Shown piece after piece: positions 17,164-25,134 of a stretch of 64,000 bases of DNA. This DNA is from Rhizobium sp. Q54 (GTDB lineage: Bacteria; Pseudomonadota; Alphaproteobacteria; UBA2966; CAIVPW01), in assembly GCA_945947575.1 (NCBI GenBank), contig CAMEYM010000015.1:1-64000 (forward strand), written 5' to 3'. Position 1 is the first letter of the stretch, and the number at the start of each line of letters is the position of its first letter. The notes under the pieces were generated by a model, which was given only the letters and a program-made list of their open reading frames with translations, was not told the origin of the DNA and made no database searches. A program made the position numbers and the translations under genes.

Positions 17164-19377
17164 CTAGAACCCCAGGCTGAAGCGGATGCCGCCGAAAGCC
17201 GCAGGTGCGGCGTTGCGATCGTGGCCAGGCTGGCGCGCTACGCTCACGAAGGTGGCGAGGGATGCGGCCTCGCTGAAGACCCGATCGTACGCGAGCTCGA
17301 TGTTCATCTCTCGTCCTGAAGGCGTCGCATCGACGCGCCGGGTCGAAGTGGCGACGCTGCCGTCGGCGCGCAATGCCGTGGGGAGGGTGAGGTCCACCTC
17401 GGCGTGCTCGACGCGCAGGGGCTGGCCGAGGGCGAGGCCGACGCGGTCGCCGCGCGTCAGCACGTCCTGCCAGCGCACGCCGACGCTGTAGGAAGCGGCG
17501 CGCACGTCGCTCCAGCCGGACAACATGCCGCTCTCCATCTCGGGGCGCGCCAGGCCAGCGGTCAGCGATGCGAAGGCGGCGACGCCCGTTGTCAGCGGCA
17601 CGGCGCCGCCGACGGTGACGAACTGGCTGCGCGTCGCAGAAAACGTACCGAAGCCGCCGGCCGCCGTGCTGCGGAACAGCGAAGCCTCCTCATCCACCTG
17701 ACCGAGGCCGATAGCGAGGCGGGCTCGGCCGACTTTGGTTTCGAGCCACGCCTGACCGAGGCTGGTGGCGGCGGTCGGGTCGCTGCCGTCGCCGCGATGC
17801 CAGGCGAAGGAGAGGCGCGCGGCCTTGCCCAGGTCTTGGCTGAGGAAGGCACCGCTGCCGGTGCCGGCCAGTGTGAATTGGGGCAGGGTGAGGCGCGACG
17901 CAAAGCCGATCGGCGCAAGCACGCTTGGTGTGCCGCGGCCGGCGGCGGCACCGTAGTAGAGGCCGGTCTGGGTGTGCTTGGTGCCGGATTGCATCCACCA
18001 CGAGCGCAGCGTGCGGTCCTCGTCGTCGGGCGAGGGGAGGGTCGCGGGCAGGCGAGCCGTGTCGGTGAAGCTCAGGCCCCAGCGGCCGAAGTCGCCGAGG
18101 CGGCGATCGACGGCGCGTTCGGCGGAGCGCAGCACGGCGCCTTCGAAGGCGCTGGCACGCACGTCGCGGGCGGGCAGGACGGCGCCGCGCAGGTCGATGT
18201 GGAAGTCGCGGCCGAGCATGTCGAGGGCGAGCACATCGGAGAGCGCCGCGGCTTGCGTGAGGCCGTCGCCAAAGGCGGCCCCGAGGCGCAGCTCGGTCTC
18301 CTCGACCAGGGGACCGAGGTCGACCGGCACCCACAGGAAGCCGAGCGGCGCCAGCGCGTCGCTCAGGCTGAGGAGGCCGCGGCCGTAGACGGTGTCGGTG
18401 CCGGCGGCGCCGAGGTCGCGCGCGGTGCTGAACAGCATATCGACGATCTGCGCCGCGGTCGCGGTGGGGAAGCGCTCGCGCAGCACGGCGATGGCGCCGG
18501 CGACGTGCGGCGCCGAGAACGAAGTGCCGCTGGCCGAAGCGAAGCCGCCACTGTTGGAGGTGGTCGTGATGCTGACGCCCGGGGCGACGATGAAGTTCGT
18601 CGAGGCGACGCCGGCGCGGTTGCTGAAATTGGCGATGATGTTGTCGTCATCGACCGCGCCGACGGCGATGACGAGGCCGCTATAGGCCGGGTCGGCGGCG
18701 AAGCGCGCCGGATACTCGGGGTTGGCGCCCGTTGCGTTGCCGGCGGCGATGACCACGATGATGCCGGCATTGGTGGCAGCCAGCAGAGCGTTGCGGAAGT
18801 TGGCATTGGGAATGCCGCCTTTGCCCATGCTCATGTTGACGATGCGGGCGCCCTGGGTGCGCGCATAGTTCAGGGCCGCGGCGAGGTCGTCGTCCTGGAA
18901 GCACGCGGAGAATGGATCGCACGGGTTGAGGGCGTCGGCGCGGATGGCGAGCAGGTTGGCCCCCCAAGCCACGCCGTGCATGCCGACGCCGTTCCGCTCC
19001 GCGAGAGCGACCCCGGCGACCAGGGTGCCGTGGCCAAAGGTGTCGTTGAGCGTCCTCCCGTTGCCGGCCGCGATGTCGGTGCTCTGCGGCAGGATCTTGC
19101 CGTCGAGATCGACGTGGTCGACATCGACGCCGGTGTCGATCACCGCGATGGTCTGGCCGGTGCCTTCCCAACCGGCGGTGTAGGCGCCGAGGGCGCGGAT
19201 GTTGCCCAGACCATAGTTGGCCCGGAACTCGGCTGTCGCGAAGGGGTTGCCGCCGCCATCGCCGCCGCCGCCGCCGCCCCCGCCCCCGCCGCAGGCCGCG
19301 AGGCTGAGCCCGAGCGTCAGGCCCAGGCAAAGCCTGGGCACGCCGGAAGGCATTTTTGGGTTGCGGTTGAAGGACAT
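17164..19377 (-). CDS. Lipoprotein-type subtilisin autotransporter (S8 protease)
   Basis: This is a surface serine protease secreted by the type V (autotransporter) route. The N-terminus has a lipobox (LSLAAC, Cys 29) followed by a run of ten Gly with one Asp and more Gly. The S8 domain has Asp 81 (AVIDTGVD), His 116 (FGHGTLV), the oxyanion Asn 214 (AAGNATG) and Ser 286 (GTSFSAPHVAG). The C-terminal 270 or so residues are beta-barrel-like and end in RFSLGF, with the terminal aromatic expected for outer-membrane insertion. Lipidated, Gly-rich subtilase autotransporters recall NalP of Neisseria. It is followed without a gap by a small lipoprotein gene. Confidence 0.9.
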   Translation of the reverse strand: MSFNRNPKMPSGVPRLCLGLTLGLSLAACGGGGGGGGGGDGGGNPFATAEFRANYGLGNIRALGAYTAGWEGTGQTIAVIDTGVDVDHVDLDGKILPQSTDIAAGNGRTLNDTFGHGTLVAGVALAERNGVGMHGVAWGANLLAIRADALNPCDPFSACFQDDDLAAALNYARTQGARIVNMSMGKGGIPNANFRNALLAATNAGIIVVIAAGNATGANPEYPARFAADPAYSGLVIAVGAVDDDNIIANFSNRAGVASTNFIVAPGVSITTTSNSGGFASASGTSFSAPHVAGAIAVLRERFPTATAAQIVDMLFSTARDLGAAGTDTVYGRGLLSLSDALAPLGFLWVPVDLGPLVEETELRLGAAFGDGLTQAAALSDVLALDMLGRDFHIDLRGAVLPARDVRASAFEGAVLRSAERAVDRRLGDFGRWGLSFTDTARLPATLPSPDDEDRTLRSWWMQSGTKHTQTGLYYGAAAGRGTPSVLAPIGFASRLTLPQFTLAGTGSGAFLSQDLGKAARLSFAWHRGDGSDPTAATSLGQAWLETKVGRARLAIGLGQVDEEASLFRSTAAGGFGTFSATRSQFVTVGGAVPLTTGVAAFASLTAGLARPEMESGMLSGWSDVRAASYSVGVRWQDVLTRGDRVGLALGQPLRVEHAEVDLTLPTALRADGSVATSTRRVDATPSGREMNIELAYDRVFSEAASLATFVSVARQPGHDRNAAPAAFGGIRFSLGF
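19250..19292. repeat. GCC/CCCCG simple-sequence tract coding the poly-Gly linker
   Basis: A run of GCC triplets interrupted by CCCCG blocks encodes the Gly-rich linker just after the lipidated Cys of the autotransporter. Such tracts are slippage-prone. Triplet changes would alter linker length, while changes in the C runs would switch the gene off. Confidence 0.7.
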
Positions 19378-19489
19378 GGAGTCTGCTATTATTGCGCCAG
19401 CGAAGCTCTAGCCCACCTTTGTAGCGTAGCAGGGGCCGGGGAGAAACGGCGCTCGGGAAGTATGCGGGATGGGTGGGCCGGGAAGGCCG

Positions 19490-20173
19490 ATGGCGCGTAC
19501 GGTTGAAGTCCAAGCTGGCAACCAGGCGGAATTTGAGCTCCGCGAGCTGAAATCCACCATCTCCGCGCTGCGTTCGTCCCTCGAGGAGTCGCAGCACTCT
19601 GGCAATGCGCGCGTCCAGGAGGCTCTTGCCGGCCAGGACGCCGAGGCGCGCGAGCTCAAGACCACCATCCAGGCCCTGCGCGAGGGGATGGAGAAGATGC
19701 GCTTCGACGCGGACAGCCGTGTCCAGGCCGCCACGGCGAGCTCCGCCGAGGAGATCCGCCAGCTCAAGCAGACGGCCCAGGCCCTGCGCGACCAGCTCGA
19801 CAAGCAACGCTTCGAGGCCGATGCGCGCGTCCAGGCGACCGCGGCGGCATCGCACGACGAAATCCGCCAGCTCAAGGCGACCATCCAGTCCCTGCGCGAG
19901 CAGGTCGATAAGCAGCGCTTCGACGCCGACGCACGGGTGCAGCAGACGTCCGCCCTGGCCAACGACGAGATTCGCCAGCTGAAGAAGACGGCGCAGAGCC
20001 TGCGCGACCAGCTCGACGAGCGCACGCACTCCTTCCACGAGCAGGTGAAGGCGCTGGAGCGCGACAAGAACCTCGAACTGCGCGAAATGCAGAACCACAT
20101 CTCGGCGCTGCGCGACCAGCTCGAAGCGGGACGTCCGAAGGCGCCGGCGGCGCAGCCGCCCCGGCCGAACTGA
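19490..20173 (+). CDS. Coiled-coil protein built of 36-residue repeats
   Basis: This is a 227-residue, highly charged, alpha-helical protein without Cys, signal peptide or membrane segment. An anchor of the type E-x-R-x-L-K-x-T-x-x-A-L-R recurs at residues 16, 52, 88, 124, 160 and 196, exactly 36 residues apart. The middle copies share EIRQLK and KQRFDADARVQ. The C-terminal tail is Pro-rich (PKAPAAQPPRPN). The stop lies one base before the ATG of the adenylate cyclase, so the two are almost certainly one operon and the rod could scaffold the cyclase. ATG 19490 (MARTVE) follows an AAGG; another ATG lies at 19469. Confidence 0.85.
   Translation: MARTVEVQAGNQAEFELRELKSTISALRSSLEESQHSGNARVQEALAGQDAEARELKTTIQALREGMEKMRFDADSRVQAATASSAEEIRQLKQTAQALRDQLDKQRFEADARVQATAAASHDEIRQLKATIQSLREQVDKQRFDADARVQQTSALANDEIRQLKKTAQSLRDQLDERTHSFHEQVKALERDKNLELREMQNHISALRDQLEAGRPKAPAAQPPRPN
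19535..20122 (+). repeat. 108-bp in-gene tandem repeats
   Basis: The coding sequence of the coiled-coil protein consists of 108-bp units starting at 19535, 19643, 19751, 19859, 19967 and 20075. The central copies are most alike (for example GAGATCCGCCAGCTCAAG-like starts), which suggests expansion by duplication. The outer copies are more diverged. Confidence 0.8.
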
Positions 20174-20174
20174 C

Positions 20175-22454
20175 ATGCAACCCGTACCAGCCAGCAAGCG
20201 CGGCGGCGAATCCAGCGGACGCCTGAAGGAGGTCGAAACCCTCCTCACCATCTCGCGCATGGTCGCGGCGATGGAGACGGTGGACGAGGTGCTGCGCACT
20301 CTCGTCGAAATCGTCGCGCGCGAAACCGAGTCGGAGCGCGGCTCGCTGTTCCTCAACGATCCGACGACCGGCGAGCTCTACAGCCGCGTTGCCCTCGGCG
20401 ATCACAGCCGTGAAATCCGCATCCTCAACAACACCGGCATCGCCGGCCACGTCTTCACCACCGGCGAAGGCCTGCTGATCCACGAGCCATACAAGGATCC
20501 GCGCTTCAACGCCCAGGTCGACGAGCAGACCGGCTTCAAGACGCGCAACATCCTGTGCGCGCCGGTACGCACGGTGCGCGGCGAAATCATCGGCGTCGCC
20601 CAGGCCCTGAACAAGAAGAAGGGCAGGTTCAACAAGCGCGACATGGGCTTCATGGAAGCCATGACGACGCAGGCGGCGGTGGCGCTGCAAAGCACGCAGC
20701 TGGTCGAGAACGTCAAGCGCGAGCGCGCGCGCGAGATGCAGTTCCTCGACGTCGTGTCGGACGTCACCTCCGAGATCGACCTGTCCACCCTGCTGCAGAA
20801 GGTCATGTTCGAGGCGACGCGCATGCTCAAGGCCGAGCGCTCGACCTTGTTCATCAACGACGAGAAGACCAACGAGCTGTTCTCTCGCGTGGCCCAGGGC
20901 GACGCCGGCATCGGCGAAATCCGCCTTCCCAACCACCTCGGCATCGCCGGAGCTGTATTCAGCTCGGGCAAGTCGGTGAACATCCCGCACGCCTATGCCG
21001 ACCTGCGCTTCAATCCGAGCTTCGACAAGCGCACCGGCTATTTCACGCGCTCGATGCTGGCGGTTCCGGTCGTCAACAAGGACGGAAAGTGCATCGGCGT
21101 CACCCAGGTGCTGAACAAGCGCGGCGGGCCGTTCACGGACGAGGACGAGAGCCGCCTGAAGGCGTTCACCGCGCAGGTGTCGATCGCGCTCGAGAACGCC
21201 AAGCTCTTCGACGACGTCACCAACATGCGCAACTACAACCAGAGCATGCTCGAGTCGATGTCGAACGGCGTCATCACGATGGACGAGGAAGGCACCATCG
21301 TCACGTCGAACCACGCCGGCGTGCGCATCTTCAAGGCCGAGGAGACCGGCCTGGTCGGCAAGAAGGCCAAGGACTTCTTCGCCGGCGGCAACGCCTGGGT
21401 GCTCGAGACGATCACGCGCGTCAACCAGACCAAGGAACAGGTGGTGATGCTGGACGTCGACCTCGCCGTCGGCGACGGCAAGGTTTCCGCCGACCTCACG
21501 GTGCTGCCGCTCCTCAACACGTCGGGCCAGGCCAAGAAGCTCGGCACGCTGTTGATGATCGAAGACGTCTCCGACGCCAAGCGCATGAAATCGACGATGT
21601 CGCGCTACATCGATCCCAGCATCGCCGAGAAGCTGATGGCGGCCGGCCAGGACGTGATGGGCGGCAAGACGTCGGTCGCCACCGTGCTGTTCTCCGACAT
21701 CCGCAGCTTCACGACGCTGACCGAGGAGCTCGGGCCGCAAGGCACCGTGGCGATGCTGAACGAGTACTTCACCTTGATGGTCGATTGCATCGTCAAGGAG
21801 GAGGGCATGCTCGACAAGTTCATCGGCGACGCCGTGATGGCGGCGTTCGGTGTGCCGCTGCCCCACGATGACGACGAGGACCGCGCGGTTCGCTCGTCGA
21901 TCTCGATGCTGACGCAGCTCGATCAGTGGAACACGGTGCGCCACACCCAGGGCAAGAAGCCGATCCACATCGGCATCGGCCTCAACACCGACAACATCGT
22001 GTCGGGCAACATCGGCTCGCCCAAGCGCATGAACTACACGCTGATCGGCGACGGCGTGAACCTTGCCGCGCGCCTGGAAAGCGCCTGCAAGCAGTACCAC
22101 GCGAAGTTGCTGATCTCGGAGTACACCAAGGCCAAGCTCAAGGGCACCTACCGCATGCGCGAGGTGGACCATGTGGTGGTCAAGGGCAAGACCGAGCCGG
22201 TCGGCGTGTGGGAAGTGCTCGACTTCTACGGGCCGACGCAGTTCCCCAACCTCATGGACGTGGTGAACTACTTCCGCGAGGGCATCGCGCTCTATCGCGC
22301 CGGCAACTTCGACAAGGCGATCAAGAACTTCAACGACGCGCTGAAGGCCAACCCGAAGGACCACCTGTCGCAGACCTACATCGAGCGCTGCGAGTACCTC
22401 AAGGCCCACACGCCGCCGGATTGGAAGGGCGTGTGGATCATGAAGGAAAAATAG
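20175..22454 (+). CDS. Class III adenylate cyclase with tandem GAF and PAS sensory domains
   Basis: This is a 759-residue soluble signalling enzyme. Two GAF domains (about 20-185 and 195-350; RGSLFLND and RSTLFINDEKTNELFSR) are followed by a PAS-like segment (about 360-475) and a class III cyclase domain (about 495-670). The metal Asp residues are in LFSDIRSFT and FIGDAVMAAFG. The purine-contact Lys (MLDKFIGD) and Thr (NYTLIGDG), with NLAARLE, favour ATP over GTP. A TPR-like tail (residues 690-745) ends the protein. It probably makes cAMP in response to GAF ligands. The ATG lies one base after the coiled-coil gene. Confidence 0.92.
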   Translation: MQPVPASKRGGESSGRLKEVETLLTISRMVAAMETVDEVLRTLVEIVARETESERGSLFLNDPTTGELYSRVALGDHSREIRILNNTGIAGHVFTTGEGLLIHEPYKDPRFNAQVDEQTGFKTRNILCAPVRTVRGEIIGVAQALNKKKGRFNKRDMGFMEAMTTQAAVALQSTQLVENVKRERAREMQFLDVVSDVTSEIDLSTLLQKVMFEATRMLKAERSTLFINDEKTNELFSRVAQGDAGIGEIRLPNHLGIAGAVFSSGKSVNIPHAYADLRFNPSFDKRTGYFTRSMLAVPVVNKDGKCIGVTQVLNKRGGPFTDEDESRLKAFTAQVSIALENAKLFDDVTNMRNYNQSMLESMSNGVITMDEEGTIVTSNHAGVRIFKAEETGLVGKKAKDFFAGGNAWVLETITRVNQTKEQVVMLDVDLAVGDGKVSADLTVLPLLNTSGQAKKLGTLLMIEDVSDAKRMKSTMSRYIDPSIAEKLMAAGQDVMGGKTSVATVLFSDIRSFTTLTEELGPQGTVAMLNEYFTLMVDCIVKEEGMLDKFIGDAVMAAFGVPLPHDDDEDRAVRSSISMLTQLDQWNTVRHTQGKKPIHIGIGLNTDNIVSGNIGSPKRMNYTLIGDGVNLAARLESACKQYHAKLLISEYTKAKLKGTYRMREVDHVVVKGKTEPVGVWEVLDFYGPTQFPNLMDVVNYFREGIALYRAGNFDKAIKNFNDALKANPKDHLSQTYIERCEYLKAHTPPDWKGVWIMKEK

Positions 22455-22971
22455 TCGCCGCTTTCGCGCTGCCGCGCGCCGAGAGGCGCGGATTTCCTTA
22501 CACTCTGAATATTCGTGGCGGCGCGAGCGCGCGTACTCACCGCGTATTGCGCCGCGTATTTTTGCGTATTCGCAGCGCAACTCTGCGCAGAGCGCGCGCC
22601 CGCGCGTTCGACCGGAGTTGCGTGGTCGAGCGTCGGCGATTCTCTGCGGAATAACGGTGACTACGGGGATCTGCGGGCCGCCGTGTCCCGGCTGTCTCAC
22701 CGAAATTGCGAGCATGCGGTGCGTGCGCCTGCCGCCGCGCACAGCAGTGCCTTCGTTGCGTGAGTCGACCGGACGCATGCGCGGGAGATGGCGCTTGAGA
22801 CAGCGCGTGGGAAGGCCGTCGCAAATTTGATCGCGAGGTCCTTGACGGCCGCACCGTCAGGGAAATTCCGTCAAGTCACGTCAAGTTGTGGCGCCCGTCA
22901 AACGGACGAGCTCTTCGAGGGTATGCGCAGGCCGCGCCCGTCTCCGTCGGGCAGCGAAGTTCAGAGCAGAG
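22455..22971. other. Convergent intergenic region without a recognisable gene
   Basis: These 517 bases separate the stops of the cyclase and kinase genes. I see no convincing frame. A 6-bp stem with a GAGA loop follows the cyclase stop at 22475-22490. The right part carries GTCAA/TTGAC elements: TTGACGG at 22842, CCGTCA at 22854, and CGTCAA at 22869, 22879 and 22896. The two GTCAAG copies starting at 22870 and 22880 are ten bases apart. No tRNA, rRNA or known RNA motif was recognised. Confidence 0.6.
22475..22490 (+). terminator. Weak hairpin after the cyclase gene
   Basis: A 6-bp GC stem (CGCGCC/GGCGCG) with the stable tetraloop GAGA lies 21 bases after the cyclase stop. Only a short T-containing stretch (GGATTTCC) follows, so it may slow or protect transcripts rather than act as a full terminator. 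Confidence 0.35.
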
Positions 22972-24177
22972 CTAGGCGACGACCGACGCTTGAGAAGGAG
23001 GGACGGGAAACCGGACGGTCCACACCGTGCCGTGGGTGCCATCGACTGCTACGTTTCCGCGCGCCTGTTCGACGAGGCGCCGCACCAGGCCAAGACCGTG
23101 CCGCTTGCTCTCGGCCTTGGGCTCGAAGCCCTTGCCGTTGTCGCTGACCGTCAAGATGCCCACGTCGCCGTCCTCGGGGGCGCGACGGACCGTGACGCTG
23201 GCCGATCCTGATCCGTCCGGAAAGGCGTGGTCAAAGGTGTTCGACACAAGCTCCGCGACGACGATTCCCAAGGCGGTTACCGAATCGAGATCGAGAAAGA
23301 GCGGCTCGCTCTCGCAGGTGAGGGTAACATTCTGACTCGATCCCTGGAGGTCCCCGAGGCTGCGGCAAAGGGATTTTACGTACCCACCGAAATCGGTCGT
23401 GCGGGTCATCTCGTTGCCCAGCAGGTGGTCATACACCTGCGCCAGCGTCGCGACCCGGCGCTCGATCGCCTTGAGGCCACGCTGTCCGTCCGCGTCCGAG
23501 GTCTGGGTCAACTGCCGGCTCAGCATTCCGGAGACCAGCTGCAGGTTGTTGCGTACCCGGTGCTGGAGTTCCTCGGCCAACACCTGCTTCTGTCCCAGCA
23601 AGCGGTCCTTGTCCGCGACCAGCACCTTCATCTGCTCGATGGCGGACTGCAGCAGGGCCGTGCGCTCCGAGGTGGCGACCGCTTCGGCGAGAACATTTGC
23701 GAAGCTGGTCAGGAAGTCGATGTCGTGCTGGTCGTAGTCGTGCTGCACGTTGTTGTCGATTTCGAGAATCCCGTAGGGCTTGCCACTGCCCTTGATGACG
23801 ACGTCCACCGTCGAAATGATTCCGTGCGCCGCATAGAACGACGGCAGCACAAAGTCCTTGTGTTTGCGCAGTTCGTTGCAGATCGACGGCTTGCCCGTGA
23901 CGAATGCCAGGCCTTGCGGCGAGGTCTTGTCGGCGCGCGATACGGAATGGCCGACGACGCCTGCCTGCCAGCCGTGTCCGGCCTCGATGAGGAGGTCGCC
24001 CTCCGCTTCGCGATACCGGCACACCTTGGAGAAGGGAACATCCAGTGCAAGGGCGCACGAACGCGCCGCTTCCGCGAGGATGATCTTCAGGTCGTTCTGG
24101 CGCAGCGCAAAGCTGCCAAATCCGGCAATGGCCGCCAGCTGGCGGAGAAGGCGTCGGGCTTCGAGGGCGCTATCCAT
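22972..24177 (-). CDS. GAF-domain sensor histidine kinase (HisKA_2/HWE-like)
   Basis: This is a cytoplasmic sensor kinase of 401 residues. An N-terminal GAF domain (about 30-165) is followed by a coiled linker and a HisKA_2 box (LAEELQHRVRNNLQL; the phospho-His is in QHRVRNNL). The HATPase region (VVAELVSNTFDHAF, VSDNGKGF, HGLGLVRRLVEQ) completes it. Kinases of this type are common in alphaproteobacteria and often pair with single-domain regulators. The gene start overlaps the end of the upstream response-regulator gene by eight bases, so the two form a two-component pair. Confidence 0.92.
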   Translation of the reverse strand: MDSALEARRLLRQLAAIAGFGSFALRQNDLKIILAEAARSCALALDVPFSKVCRYREAEGDLLIEAGHGWQAGVVGHSVSRADKTSPQGLAFVTGKPSICNELRKHKDFVLPSFYAAHGIISTVDVVIKGSGKPYGILEIDNNVQHDYDQHDIDFLTSFANVLAEAVATSERTALLQSAIEQMKVLVADKDRLLGQKQVLAEELQHRVRNNLQLVSGMLSRQLTQTSDADGQRGLKAIERRVATLAQVYDHLLGNEMTRTTDFGGYVKSLCRSLGDLQGSSQNVTLTCESEPLFLDLDSVTALGIVVAELVSNTFDHAFPDGSGSASVTVRRAPEDGDVGILTVSDNGKGFEPKAESKRHGLGLVRRLVEQARGNVAVDGTHGTVWTVRFPVPPSQASVVA

Positions 24178-24622
24178 ATGCCCGTGTTTCCGGAGTTGCG
24201 GACGCCAGGACCTGCAATCCCGACGGGATGGGGCGCGAGACTAGCCCGGTGGCGACGATCTCGGCGACGATCTCGAGCGCGCGCACCAGTTCGGCTGCGG
24301 TGTAGGGCTTCGCAAGGCACGCTTGGCCTCTGGCTGCCTTCAGGGTGACGCTGGAGATGTTGCCGGTGGCGTACAGGATGCCGAGATCCTTCAGGTCAAC
24401 CAGTTGCGCAGCCACGTCCGTGCCGAGTCCTTCGTCCGCGAGCCGGCAGTCGATGATGGCAAGGTCGGGGAGGTGACGCCGACCGAGCGTGACCGCCTCG
24501 GCCACCGTGCGGGCGATGCCGCAAACCTCATAGCCGGCCTCAACGAGGATCTCCTCGATGCTGTCGGCGATCATGAGGTCGTCTTCGGCAATCAGGACTC
24601 GCAGCGGGCGGCCATCCGTCAC
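24170..24622 (-). CDS. Single-domain response regulator partner of the GAF kinase
   Basis: This is a stand-alone receiver domain: acidic pair in LIAEDDLM, phospho-acceptor Asp in LAIIDCRLADEG, Thr in YATGN and Lys in CLAKPY. There is no output domain, so it probably relays phosphate or acts by protein contact. I choose GTG at 24622 (VTDGRPLRVLIAEDD) because GGGGAG lies five bases upstream. In-frame ATGs at 24694 and 24664 lack a ribosome site. The gene is first in a two-gene unit with the kinase, overlapping it by eight bases. Confidence 0.87.
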   Translation of the reverse strand: MTDGRPLRVLIAEDDLMIADSIEEILVEAGYEVCGIARTVAEAVTLGRRHLPDLAIIDCRLADEGLGTDVAAQLVDLKDLGILYATGNISSVTLKAARGQACLAKPYTAAELVRALEIVAEIVATGLVSRPIPSGLQVLASATPETRAYG

Positions 24623-24795
24623 ACAAGACTCCCCGGCGAGGTGCGCCACCCCGCGCGACTGCATACGTCGAACCGGAGTGGCAAGGGCCTGCATGTTGAG
24701 GCACGAACGAGGGGCTGGCGCAGTTCAATACAGCACACTCTAGAGTGGGAGTGCGCTGACAGCGGGCCGTCAGGCGGCAGGAGGCGGCCGCCGTG

Positions 24796-24984
24796 TCACT
24801 TGACGGGTTGCCGCTTTCGCGGCCGTGCCTTTCTTGCCAAGTCAACGCGCTCTTGCGCTTCGGCCATCTGGTCCCATTGGTCGGCAATGTTGCGCAACGC
24901 CTTGCCCACGTTGGGGCTCGCCTGTTCCGCTGCGTTGGCTCGCAGCTGATCTGCCTGAGCGCGAAATTCGGTGCGTGGACCCAT
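24796..24984 (-). CDS. Small conserved-type hypothetical protein
   Basis: This is a 62-residue, charged helical protein beginning MGPRTEFRAQADQLR and containing VGKALRNIADQWDQMAE. It resembles short alphaproteobacterial proteins with the pattern FRxxAxExRxxA...LxxIAxxWxxMAE, whose role is unknown. The tail is strongly basic (RKARPRKRQPVK). It has no signal or membrane segment. It sits alone between the response regulator and the divergent DMT transporter. Confidence 0.65.
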   Translation of the reverse strand: MGPRTEFRAQADQLRANAAEQASPNVGKALRNIADQWDQMAEAQERVDLARKARPRKRQPVK

Positions 24985-25134
24985 GCTGCAATGATGCAAC
25001 CGATCGGTGGCCCTTCCACGGCTACAAAGGCGAACTGGACCGGGAATTCGGAATAGGCCGGCAACCGGCACGGCGAGCGTGAGACTTGCTGCCTTATTCG
25101 GAGCGCGCCGGCCGACGAGCCCTACCTCATCCTT

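Noticed and set aside
17404-19506. A 700-codon open frame opposite the autotransporter
   Set aside because: The subtilase triad and beta-barrel are on the other strand. The product is an Ala/Gly/Glu-rich antisense translation.
19535-20122. Regular 108-bp repeats as a CRISPR array
   Set aside because: The units are protein-coding, diverge gradually and have no repeat-spacer structure; they encode helical repeats.
19872-22778. A 968-codon open frame opposite the adenylate cyclase
   Set aside because: Its product is low-complexity, rich in His, Arg, Val and Asp as expected for antisense frames in GC-rich DNA, while the opposite frame is a complete, recognisable cyclase.
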